Of a DNA stretch of 64,000 nt, positions 51,701 through 60,100 are shown piece after piece. The stretch's first letter is position 1. Every line of letters starts with the position of its first letter. The position numbers were made by a program, and so were the translations under genes. The stretch is from Luteolibacter arcticus. GTDB taxonomy: Bacteria > Verrucomicrobiota > Verrucomicrobiia > Verrucomicrobiales > Akkermansiaceae. The stretch is from positions 606,159 to 670,158 of the forward strand of contig NZ_JAPDDT010000003.1 of the NCBI RefSeq assembly GCF_025950235.1, written 5' to 3'. Below the pieces are notes generated by a model, which saw only the letters and a list, made by a program, of their open reading frames with translations, was not told the origin of the DNA and did not search any database.

Positions 51701-54700
51701 GCCCATCGCGGACGTAGAAGGTCGTGTAAGCGGGATTCTCCGCCATCTCCAGGCCATCGGCACCGAGGTGCGAGCTATCCACGCGGACGACCATGCCGCC
51801 CGAGTCCACGGTCGCGGTGGTGACGATGGGTGCCGGAGAAGGCGGACTGGTGCAGGAGATCAGGTTGCCTGACAAGTCGTAGCCATAGGACCAGGTGTGC
51901 CCCTCGGGATCGGTGATCGAGCTGACCCGGCCGAGATCGTCGTGGTCGAAGGACGTGGTGATCTCCACGCCCTCGGGATCGGCCGTCATGCTGGAGGCAA
52001 AGCCATCCGAGTCGTCATAGACCACCATCTCGCTATAGGAAGAGTTGTTGTCCGTATCATCGTTCACCGTGCAGCTCGTGACTTGGCCGCGCGTATTGTA
52101 GGTGAAGGCCACGCCGGATCCCGAGATCGGGCCGGACTCGCCGATCAGGTTACCGCGGCCATCGTAGCTGCACGTGAATGCTTGGCCGTGGGCCGTGACG
52201 ATGCGGGTGGCAAAGGAGGCGTCGCAGGTGCCGATGTAGGTGATGCCGCCGCCGACATCCGCATCGCAGGGGCCGACATAGCCATCGCCATCGTAGTCGT
52301 CGATGGACGCATACGATGAATCGAGATCGGTGTCGTCGTTGAAGGCGATTGGCGAATGTTGGCGTCTGCCGGTGGCGAGACCGGACGAAGCATCGCGCGG
52401 CGAGTGCTGGCGTCGGCCAGTCGCGAGGCCCGAGGAAGCATCACGCGGCGAGTGCTGGCGCCGGCCAGTCGCGAGACCTGAGGCGGCATCGCGCGGCGAG
52501 TGCTGGCGCCGGCCAGTGGCAAGACCGGACGCAGCATCGCGCGGCGAGTGTTGACGCCGGCCAGTGGCGAGACCCGAGGCAGCATCGCGCGGCGAGTGCT
52601 GGCGCTTCCCGGTAGCGAGGCCGGAGGCGGCATCGCGCGGCGACTTCACCCCGTGGGCGAGCGCACCGCCGGCGGCGTGGAGGCCGGCATTCACCTTCTC
52701 ACCGAAGGTCGCGCCCTGCGTCTGTTTGCCCACGGTCACGTTCATCGAGATCCGGTTTGGCATCCCGCCGTTGATCCCCGACATCCTGAGTTCGTCGACA
52801 TCATCGTTAAGGCCGCCGGTGAAGCTGCTGGGGCTATCAAGCGGGACGCTGCCGCTCGGTCCGCCGCACTTCACGCTGACCCCCTTGATGGGATTGCCGG
52901 GGCGCGCCGATTCCGGCGAGCCGTAGCCCGGCAAGCACTCGCAGGTCACGCCGCGCTTTTCCCCGCCGGACGAAACCAGCGTGACCACCCGCGCATTGCC
53001 GCGCTCGCGGACCGGGCAATCCTTGCGGAAATCGCGGTCGTAGATGACCTGCTCGCTGCTGCCATCGGGAAAGGTCAGGCGCGTGCACAGGCTGTCCGCA
53101 TTGTAGGCGCAGCTCGTTTCGAAGTAGTCCGGATCGGTCGGGCGCAGCTTCGTCGAGGGATCCGGCAACTTCGAGGTGGTCACCGGCATGTCCGGCGTGG
53201 CGAAGCCGGTATAGCGGCGCGAGCGATGCAGCCGGTGCAGCTTGTCGAAGGAACTCACCGTCACGCGGCCGAGCTCGTCATTCTCGCACATCTCATAGCC
53301 GCCATTCAGCAGCAGCGCGAAGGTCGTGCGGAGCTGGGCACCCGCGGTGCCGGTGCGGTGCCGGTCCTGCGCCGAGCAGGTGTCATAGGCCGGGTCCACC
53401 GGATCGGTGGCCGATGAGTATTCGAACGCGTCTAACAAACGACCCGCGCCATCGCGCATCGACAGCAGGTTGCCATTGAGGTTCGGATCGGCGAGCCCTT
53501 CGGTATAGCTGAAGGAAACCGGCCCGATGGAAGGCGGCGAGCCCGGCTCGAAGGGCGACGAAACCGACGCCAGCCGCGAGCTGGAGTAGATGAACTCGAT
53601 CTTCTGATAAGTCAGCGAGGCCGCACCATCCTGCGCGCTCACCGAGACAATGCGCGAGGGAGCGACGCTGCTCCACTCCACCGCCAGGCTGCGGTCGAAG
53701 GCATCGCTCACCCGCGAAAGCAGGCCGGAGGAATCATACGCGCAGGTCAGCGCGACGTCATTGCGATCGATTATGCTGGAGATTTTCCCGGCACCCGGCG
53801 AGCCATCGAGCGGGCGGAAGACCCAGCGGCCATTGTCGGCGAAGGTCAGCGTGAATACCCCATTGCGGAAGCGCCCCTCGCGGAACATTCCTTCGCAGCG
53901 GTAGCCCCCGTCCGGCTGGCGGAGGAAGACATCCGCGCGCCCGCCGCCATCGCGCACGATCACGCGCGGAGCATTCGGCCCCGCCGCGAGCGGCACCGGC
54001 TCGACCGAGACATTGTAGGAGAAATCCCAGCCCTCCCCGAGTCCGGATGACACCGGCAGCTTCGAGCGATAGGTGCTCACCCACGCCAGCGCCGGGCCGG
54101 CGGGGCATGGCAGATCTAGCGAGACATGGTGGAAGGACACCTCACCCGGCAGCGCGGAGGATGCCGGTGAAATGCTGCGGCCCGTGTGCAGGGGATTCAC
54201 CCCCTCGTGGCCGTTGCCTTGATACAAGGGGTTGGTATTGATCCCGACCGCGCCCATGTCGGAATGTGCCTTCCAAGAGTCATAGCCCTTCTTGCTGAAA
54301 TAGGCCGCGGAGGCGTCCCGCTTCACCACGATGCCGACACCCGGGATCGGGTTCGACGATGCCATGGGAGCCGCCGGCGGAAGCGACGGCGGCGAGTCCG
54401 TGGCGCGACCGGTGCCGGTGATCGTGATCGGAATGTTCAGCGTCACCAGATCGGTCCCACCCGGACCGCGGACCGCCGCCGAGATTACACTTCCCCCCGG
54501 CACGATGCCACCGAGCAGGGCTGCGGCCCGCCAGACTCCGCCACCCATCGAGGTCAGCGCGAACTCCATCGGCACGCCCTCCACCAGCAGCACCAGCTTG
54601 CTGCCGTCCGGGATGCGCTGGCCGTGGATCAAAAGCTCGCCACCCCCCGCCGGCAGCACCGGCTCGGGGATCGAGAAGACCTCCGGCTCTGGATGAGTGA

Positions 54701-54995
54701 TACGGTAGAAGGACTTCGTCTGGGTCGTCTCAGGATCCAGCCACTCCCCTGCCGTGCCGGTCGCATCGACCAGCGCCACCTGCTTCCAGCCGCCACCGGC
54801 ACCACCACCGCCGCCCAGATCCGTAGATCGCTCGATCCGGTACCGGACACCCACCTCGGCCGCCCACGTCAGGCGGACTTGCTTGCCCGGCAGCCCGACG
54901 GCGAACTCGAGCAGTGGTGGCGGGACAGGTTCCTGGGAAAGCAGCGGCGACGACAGGACAAGCGACAGCAAGGCCGCAGGGAGGCGGGTTTTCAT
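48705..54995 (-). CDS. Giant secreted YD/RHS-repeat protein with Hcp-like repeat insert
   Basis: 2096-residue exported protein (signal peptide MKTRLPAALLSLVLSSPLLS). An N-terminal beta-rich domain (about 25-250) with an IPT/TIG-like stretch is followed by an RHS entry segment and many YD repeats (such as YDALGRCTSVTDGIGN, YDTAGRLSSCSDG) to about residue 1960. Near residue 765-880 lies an insert: VKSPRDAASGLATGKRQH followed by tandem copies of SPRDAASGLATGRRQH. Near residue 1700 the YD array is interrupted by VAHELAHVIQQR. NSSRSN occurs twice, near 1280 and at the C-terminus (HNSSRSNKTSS). No toxin domain follows the core. It is probably a cell-surface or secreted shell; its effector role is open. 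Confidence 0.85.
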   Translation of the reverse strand: MKTRLPAALLSLVLSSPLLSQEPVPPPLLEFAVGLPGKQVRLTWAAEVGVRYRIERSTDLGGGGGAGGGWKQVALVDATGTAGEWLDPETTQTKSFYRITHPEPEVFSIPEPVLPAGGGELLIHGQRIPDGSKLVLLVEGVPMEFALTSMGGGVWRAAALLGGIVPGGSVISAAVRGPGGTDLVTLNIPITITGTGRATDSPPSLPPAAPMASSNPIPGVGIVVKRDASAAYFSKKGYDSWKAHSDMGAVGINTNPLYQGNGHEGVNPLHTGRSISPASSALPGEVSFHHVSLDLPCPAGPALAWVSTYRSKLPVSSGLGEGWDFSYNVSVEPVPLAAGPNAPRVIVRDGGGRADVFLRQPDGGYRCEGMFREGRFRNGVFTLTFADNGRWVFRPLDGSPGAGKISSIIDRNDVALTCAYDSSGLLSRVSDAFDRSLAVEWSSVAPSRIVSVSAQDGAASLTYQKIEFIYSSSRLASVSSPFEPGSPPSIGPVSFSYTEGLADPNLNGNLLSMRDGAGRLLDAFEYSSATDPVDPAYDTCSAQDRHRTGTAGAQLRTTFALLLNGGYEMCENDELGRVTVSSFDKLHRLHRSRRYTGFATPDMPVTTSKLPDPSTKLRPTDPDYFETSCAYNADSLCTRLTFPDGSSEQVIYDRDFRKDCPVRERGNARVVTLVSSGGEKRGVTCECLPGYGSPESARPGNPIKGVSVKCGGPSGSVPLDSPSSFTGGLNDDVDELRMSGINGGMPNRISMNVTVGKQTQGATFGEKVNAGLHAAGGALAHGVKSPRDAASGLATGKRQHSPRDAASGLATGRRQHSPRDAASGLATGRRQHSPRDAASGLATGRRQHSPRDASSGLATGRRQHSPRDASSGLATGRRQHSPIAFNDDTDLDSSYASIDDYDGDGYVGPCDADVGGGITYIGTCDASFATRIVTAHGQAFTCSYDGRGNLIGESGPISGSGVAFTYNTRGQVTSCTVNDDTDNNSSYSEMVVYDDSDGFASSMTADPEGVEITTSFDHDDLGRVSSITDPEGHTWSYGYDLSGNLISCTSPPSPAPIVTTATVDSGGMVVRVDSSHLGADGLEMAENPAYTTFYVRDGRGRVVRVAEEERPIYASGVLVPDTLGLENFAVVDFSRDAAGQLTGLSTPAISRGQTAELVCNFTYDERGLPHRVIRGGATANSPVITENDYDTCGALVRVTAIAAGVTQPVTTFTYDGFHRPASVTDAMGNVTTCTYDNKGFVTTTVLGELQDQPGSAGNVMLYRSSSRSGGPSLRAFNQNSSRSNNAKAGLCEDLFFDVFTRDDSVIEERFAASGGGQPALETTVVRRSVAGLPLSITCNGDSIATMAYDTAGRLSSCSDGSSTTAITRDKKGNGLLCGTTDHFLVGGVPDQTFTMTCAYDALGRCTSVTDGIGNTASYAWDSLGRCVSITEPGGLVVRMAYDGGSGTDAFSQLTSADVDGDGKYEPLCSSLTRCGETLYSADSYGHRTSFTCDSLGRVTRCTYPDSTYEETTFDALGRAASHRRKNGAIVACDFNLRGLVTSISHDQLPEDVLPVAATTFAYNGLGDCVRCVQGSSVIEWAWDSVGNALSETQSGRTVTRTFNHRGRTGITYADGRRFVESRDALGRVLSISGLNAVGVPLLPPVVVQQYAGDRVWRSTQANGVVTTFSYRGDGPPALPGSPDFSFDTCTEMTVENTVAHELAHVIQQRDRNQRVTGRQTLFTDSPQGPGRMQSFTRDALGRITGSMTRRREAMGAPPVPEDLVSYVLGKEGYRIQQTRNGVVGDYTQDDGVPPGDKQMGQYTTWPGGPLDWDEEGNLRSIGRGSVTHVSQYDAEGRLVAVIDPVTDPLDSITLVSYAYDAIGRRISRTTGGSSGSPAVTSAFVYDGAECIQEWGDDGTGTGTINAAVTFVSSDGNQHAIATRDGTLYYPAASASSAPNYRYCTCPPGEYVSTAGKNKVEHWGDPHENLNGKHIKDWEGRSSFSLMTNSAGVVTERFDCDDAGKPVFLTAAGVPTGSSSAIGPVRWMAPECLWEPSIGMLLGGNTVYSPDLGITVSRGNGHVTVLKAAATGGGGGGGSGGQRAQDHNSSRSNKTSS
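49877..49912 (-). other. HELAHVIQQ motif within the RHS gene
   Basis: This in-frame segment encodes VAHELAHVIQQR, an HExxH zinc-protease-like motif in the exact form common in DUF4157 proteins. It replaces a YD repeat in the middle of the array. The flanks do not look like a full DUF4157 domain. Confidence 0.6.
52351..52645 (-). repeat. Six 48-bp tandem repeats within the RHS gene
   Basis: Six in-frame units of 48 bases encode SPRDAASGLATG(K/R)RQH, with Ser for Ala at position 5 or 6 in two units. The first (C-terminal on the plus strand) still follows the Hcp-like lead-in VKS. Nucleotide differences between units show that the expansion is not brand-new. Copy number changes would stay in frame. 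Confidence 0.92.
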
Positions 54996-55165
54996 GGGAC
55001 TGGGAAGGGTTTCACCGGCGGAATCACCCACGACTCCCCGGTAATCAAGGCCTTCTAACGATTCCTCAGCCGGGGGACAAGGACCATCTTGCCCCCTCGC
55101 CCGGTGCCCCCTGATCACTGGCAGCGCCGACGGCCACGAAATTCCGCGCCACGATGTAGGAGAAC

Positions 55166-55684
55166 TCAATCTGAGGACTTGCCGCCATCGCCTGGCGCGG
55201 CGGCTTCGGCTTCCCGTTTCACCGGGCGAATCTGCAGCTTCCTCAGAAAATCCTGCATCTCCTTCGAGTAGGTAGGCACCTCCGTGAAATCGCAACCATA
55301 GGCACCTTCCTCACCACCACGGAGAAATGCGAACTTCAACTCGCCTTTGTTTTTCTTGTTCGCCTCCTCTACAAACTTAAGACGCTCGCCATCATCGATA
55401 GGCAAACTGTCGGTGCTAAAGCTGATCTGGATTTTCGCTCCAACCTCAAGCTTCCCCTTGTGACACTCGATCACGGTCGCGTGGTAAACAACCTTTGCAA
55501 ACGGCGGCTTGACGTCACGCAGTTCGACTTCGGTAACACAAACGAAACCGACATGCTTTGCGTCGTCGAACGTGGCTACCAAGGACTCGTCACTTCCCAG
55601 AAATCCCCACCGACGCTCTTCAGACCGAAGAGGCCCGGCAAAGAAAACCAGAAGGACAGCAGCGTATCGCAGAATGGGATTCAT
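55166..55684 (-). CDS. Small secreted protein of unknown function
   Basis: 172-residue protein with a signal peptide ([21 protein letters not shown]). The mature part is mixed alpha/beta with [34 protein letters not shown], split by turns, resembling an OB or tissue-inhibitor-like beta barrel from the alternating hydrophobic pattern; this is a guess. The tail is Ala/Gly/Lys-rich. It lies 170 bases upstream of the RHS gene on the same strand and has lower G+C. It may be a partner or immunity-type protein of the RHS product. Confidence 0.7.
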   Translation of the reverse strand: MNPILRYAAVLLVFFAGPLRSEERRWGFLGSDESLVATFDDAKHVGFVCVTEVELRDVKPPFAKVVYHATVIECHKGKLEVGAKIQISFSTDSLPIDDGERLKFVEEANKKNKGELKFAFLRGGEEGAYGCDFTEVPTYSKEMQDFLRKLQIRPVKREAEAAAPGDGGKSSD

Positions 55685-55913
55685 GATTTTCTAGCCGAAC
55701 GTCTGCAATGTAGCCAACGGCGGAGTGGAGCGTCCAGAGAGAAGCCGACGAGAACAGCCCGTGCGGTCGGCATCAAGAGGCGGCTCACGACGCACACCTT
55801 CCGACAGCGGTTTCGCCACCCTTGTCGCGCCAGGAGAGCCAACGCCCATCGTGCGGGCAGGGGCCTCTTCGTATCCGAAAATTCGCTTGCAGGCCCCGGG
55901 GAAATCGGGAAAA

Positions 55914-55946
55914 AAGCCCGCCCCGCTTTTTCCCGGAAGCGGGCTT
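55914..55946. other. Hairpin just before the tRNA gene
   Basis: A stem aagcccgc / gcgggctt with a loop containing ttttt lies about 20 bases upstream of tRNA-Pro. It could terminate upstream transcription or be part of the tRNA leader. Confidence 0.4.
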
Positions 55947-55963
55947 GGAATTCGCCAAGAGAT

Positions 55964-56040
55964 CGGGGTGTGGCGCAGTCTGGTAGCGCGCTTCGTTCGG
56001 GACGAAGAGGCCGTGGGTTCGAATCCCGCCACCCCGACCA
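55964..56040 (+). tRNA. tRNA-Pro, anticodon CGG
   Basis: A 77-base cloverleaf with encoded CCA. Acceptor stem CGGGGTG pairs with CACCCCG; the anticodon stem CTTCG/CGAAG holds loop TTCGGGA with anticodon CGG (codon CCG); the T arm GTGGG-TTCGAAT-CCCGC is perfect. The discriminator and CCA are in place. Confidence 0.96.
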
Positions 56041-56442
56041 TTAAAGCTCTTTTTTACCCAACCGGTCGCAGCCGCCTTTCCGGCCGCTACACCCATTCCA
56101 CCCGTGGCGGGATGAGAAACCACTTCCGAGCCCTAGCGAGGATGCCTTTGGGTTTGAACGCGGCGGGAGCTTCGCGACCTCCATTCCCCGGCGAAGCCGC
56201 AAACTGGCGTGGTCCGGAGGACAATCCCGCCACCCCGACCACATAGCTCCGCTGGAGCTTCACGGTCAAAGCCGCCTCTTCCGCTACAACACCCATTCCA
56301 CCCGTGGCGGGATGAGAACCTACTTCCGAGCCTTAGCGAGGATGCCTTTTGGGTTTGAACGCGGCGGGAGCTTCGCGACCTACCATCCTCGGCGAAGCCG
56401 CAAACTGGCGTGGTCCGGAGGACAATCCCGCCACCCCGACCA
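56022..56442 (+). repeat. 201-bp tandem repeats carrying the tRNA-Pro 3' end
   Basis: The last 19 bases of the tRNA, aatcccgccaccccgacca, recur at 56223-56241 and 56424-56442, spaced exactly 201 bases from each other and from the tRNA copy. The 180 or so bases between the copies are strongly similar in both units. After the third copy, sequence like the start of unit 1 begins again (ttttctaacggaccggtcatagcag vs tttttacccaaccggtcgcagc, in parts). The array resembles the 178-bp repeats after tyrT in E. coli. No open frame is conserved in all frames; a plus-strand ORF of unit 1 is frameshifted in unit 2. Confidence 0.92.
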
Positions 56443-56684
56443 TTCAGGCCTTTTCTAACGGACCGGTCATAGCAGCCTCTCCGGCGCTTGGAGAGCAGTG
56501 GCCATGCCCCGATGGAGGAAAAGCCGCGCGCCATGGTGCGGCACACCCGGCGCTTCCTCTCGCGATGAGCGCCAGATCGCGCCCCTCCTAACCGTTGGAC
56601 AGCCCGCACATCCTGAACTACGGGTGTCCGATTCACTAAATGGAAAAATCTGTTCCCCGCAGTGAAAACCCCACACCAAAAGAC
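56443..56684. other. Spacer after the tRNA repeat array
   Basis: Decayed start of a further repeat unit (to about 56490), then about 190 bases without gene or clear structure, ending at the small lipoprotein gene. Confidence 0.4.
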
Positions 56685-56906
56685 ATGAAAACCTACCTGA
56701 TTCCCGCGGTCCTAGCTGCCCTGTTCGCTTCTTGCGAACAAAAGGAAACCACAATCAATCCGCCCGCCCAGCACACCGAAAAGACCACCATCATCACCCC
56801 GGCTCCTGCCGAGAAAACCACCGAGAAAAAGACCGAAACCGAAACCAAGGTCTCCCCCGGTGGCACGGTCGAAAAGAAGGAGACCACCACCGAGGAGAAA
56901 AAGTAG
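56685..56906 (+). CDS. Small Lys/Thr/Glu-rich lipoprotein
   Basis: 73-residue lipoprotein: signal peptide MKTYLIPAVLAALFASC with lipobox FASC. The mature part is low-complexity (EKTTEKKTETETKVSPGG, then KKETTTEEKK), likely disordered and exposed. The function is unknown. The ATG at 56685 is chosen because it gives a clean lipoprotein signal; an open frame starts at 56640. A 12-bp hairpin (56921-56948) lies just after the stop. Confidence 0.75.
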   Translation: MKTYLIPAVLAALFASCEQKETTINPPAQHTEKTTIITPAPAEKTTEKKTETETKVSPGGTVEKKETTTEEKK

Positions 56907-56920
56907 GCTTTTTCCACCGG

Positions 56921-56948
56921 ATGGGGCTCCGGAAAGCCGGAGCCTCAT
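56921..56948. terminator. Hairpin after the small lipoprotein gene
   Basis: A 12-bp stem atggggctccgg / ccggagcctcat with an AAAG loop and one wobble pair lies 14 bases after the stop. It lacks a downstream T-run, so termination is likely but not certain. Confidence 0.55.
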
Positions 56949-57134
56949 CCTCCGCCCTCCATTTCGGCAGCCGGGTCAAACACCAGGCTAGGTTCGATAA
57001 CGAGGGTTTGGGGGTAAACCTCGCTCCGGCGGCCACAAAACCGTTGCCGGTTCCAGTAAGGATCGGGAGACCTCGACGACTCCTTCCCTCACCGGAACCA
57101 GCTGCCGGAACCGGCCGGTAAATTTTGTTGGTTC

Positions 57135-60100
57135 TTACGGACTGGATTGCAGGCGGAGGAAGCGCTTCGCCCCGCGCTCGTCGGCTTCGCTGTGCTGGAG
57201 GCCGCCGGCCTCCAACGTCATCGTCTGCAAGGGGCTCCACGTCACGAAGTCGGTGGATTCTTCCAGCGTCCAAATGCCCGCCGCTTCGCCGGTGATGTTG
57301 AAGTCGACCGTGCCGTCTTCCAAGGTGAAGCCTTCGAGCTTCGGCAGCGGGTCGCCCGAGAATACCGGGTTCACCGGTGGCGAGGGCAGGGTGCTGCTCA
57401 CACTCACGTTGTCGAAGACGCTTGCCACCGTGGTGCCGCTTGCGCCGGAGCAGGCCGCCATGCCCAGGCTGTAGTTGCCAGACATGCTGATGTTCGCGCT
57501 GGCCAACTGAGTCCAAGTCGTCCCATTCGCGGAGATATAGCTCGTGAAGGTATTGCCTTCACGCGTCAGGCGCACCCAATACGGAGCCGCCTTGCCGGAC
57601 GAGGTCGTCGCCGAGCTGTTTCCTCCGGTGTTCGAGCGCCGCACCCATTGGGCGCTGTTGGCCGGAGTCAATCCGATGAATACCGAGCGCGAACCGCTGG
57701 CGCTGGACTCCCGCATCATCACGCCGGCCCTGGCCGCCGAGCCGGTATTCTGCAGGCTCACCACCCGCGCGGTGAGCGTGCCGGTGCCGGACCATGGCTG
57801 GCTCACGAAATAGAAGTTGTCGCTGGTGTTCGAGATTCGCGATCCCCCGCCGGTGACATGGAAGGTGCCGTTCAGGTAAGTGGAGCTGGTCGTGGCGGAG
57901 ACGGTGCCCGTCTTGGCGGCAGTCCATTGGGCGGGGATCGGCCCTGGGACCGTCGCGGTGAAGTTCGCCGTCACCGTCAGATTCGCGGTCACGTTCGAGT
58001 CGGTGCGCGGATTGGCGGTCGAGCCGTCGGACCAATTCGTGAAGCCATAGCCGGAATTCGGCACGGCAGTCACCGCACTACTACTTCCTCCGTAGTTGAC
58101 TGTCTGCGGTGTGCTGCCGGTGATGGCGCCATTGGCCCCGGCGGTGTAGGTCACGGTATAGGCCGCGGGCATGACGCTCACGGTGCCGCTTACTCCGAGC
58201 TGGCTGGTGTTCCACACCAGACCCGCCTCCAAGACCGGCAGGTTGATGCTCGCGAACGAACCGCTGTAGCTCGTGGCGCTGAACAGCGTGAAGGCGTCGC
58301 CCGCCACCAAGGCACTGCCCGTCGCGGTTACATTCAAGGTGCCGCCGTAAGTCAGGCTGGTCACGCTTTGCACGCGGTCGCCGGTCAGGGTGGAGCCGGC
58401 CTTGTTCAGCTCGAAGGCGGCCGTGCCAGCGAGCGTGAGCGCGTTGCTGATCGTCAGCGTGCCGATGCCGCCGGAGCCGGGTGCCAGCGTGCCGCCCGCA
58501 TTGACAGTCGTCGCGCCGCCGAGCGTGCCGGTGCCTGACAGCGTCCCGCCGTTCACCGCGGTCATGCCACCTGGCAGCGAGCCGGTCACATTCAAGGTGC
58601 CACCGTTCACCGTCGTCGTGCCGCTGTAGGTGTTAGAGCCCGAGAGGGTCTGCATGGCGGCACCGCTCTTCACCAGGCTGATCGCCCCGGAGATCACGCC
58701 GGACGACGATTGGTTGGCCGCGGTGTTGAGCGTGAGCGTGGCGGCTCCGGTGAGGAGGCCGACCTTCACATTGCCGCTCAGGCCGGCGATGGTCTGGCTG
58801 TAGGCGCTGCTGCCGGCCTGATTGTTCAAATTCAAGGTGCCAGCCACGGTGGACGTCAAGACGCCGCCGGGCGCCAGGGTATTGGCCGCGCCGACCGTGA
58901 CGATGGCGCTGGCGTGGGCGACGTCGAGCGTGCCCCAGGTATTCGACGCATTGCTGAACTCCCACTTGCTGCCGTCTAACAACTGAAGCAATCCGGTGGA
59001 AAGCGAGATCGATCCACTGACCTTGCCGTGGTTGCTTCGCAGCACGAGGGAAGGTCCGGAACCCAAGGTGCTGAAGCCGATGTTCCCGGAAACGAGGCTC
59101 GCCGTCGCGGCATTGGTTCCATTTCCCGAGATGACAGCGATCCCGTTGGCGCTGGTGTTGTCCACCGTGATGGGACCACCCCAAGTGGAGCTTGCGGCCA
59201 GCCCGAGGACCGCCCGGTTACCGCCCCCATTGCCCCGCTTCAGGGTCAGGGCATTGGCAATGCTCAGGCCCGCGTTGACCGAGACGCTGTGGCTGAAGTT
59301 CTGGGCACCGTTCACCAGCACGGGACCGGAGCCGAGTGCCGACGCGTTTGCGATGGTGATGCCGTTGCTGTCGCTCCCGTGACTGATGGTGGTGCCGCCG
59401 CTGTAGCTGTTCGCGCCACCGAGGGTCAGGGTGCCGTTGCCCGTCTTCGTGAAGCCCTTGTTGCCAGCAAGCACCACGTTGAGAGTGGCCGTGCAGTCGT
59501 TGACCACGATGCCTGGCGTGCCCCCGAGGATGTCCAGCGTCAACGCGCCGCCGCTGCCTGAGTTCAGGAGCCAGTGGTTCGAGGCGATGATGTCGTCGAA
59601 GAGCAGGTGGCCGATCGTGCGGTCACCATTCAGCGCCACCGTGGTGTCCGCCGTGAGGTTCAGCGTGCTGAAGTCCGCCGTCTGGCCCGCGCCATTGGCG
59701 ATCGTGCCACCGCTCCAGTTGCCAGCCATCGTCCACAAACCGCCCGCGGCATTGGCCCAGACTCCGCTGTCATTGGATTCCAGGGCCGTATGGTGGGCCA
59801 AAAGATACGAGGCTCCGATCTTGGCGGCGACCGTTGCTTCCACATCGCCCAAGGCATCCTCCGCCAGGTAGGCCGACATCCCGTTCCCCGCGGCGGTCCT
59901 CTGCATCGTCACATAGCCATCGGGAGTATCGTCCGCATCCCTCGGAGTAGCCGCCAGGATCAAGGCGGATTGGATCGACGGAAAGTTGAACAAATTCCAA
60001 ACCGCACCGCCATGGTCGAAGGAGGTGACGTTTTGGTAGGCATCGGCATCCGTGGTGCCGGCCTGAACCTGGCAATTGCCGAACTGATGGTTGCCGGCCT

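Noticed and set aside
55725..56246. Open frames through tRNA-Pro and its repeats on both strands
   Set aside because: They overlap the tRNA and read its sequence as protein (for example GGGIRTHGL on the minus strand), a well-known annotation artefact; unit 2 of the repeat breaks the plus frame.
56223..56442. Additional tRNA genes
   Set aside because: Only the 3' 19 bases of the tRNA are present in each unit; no D or anticodon arm exists.
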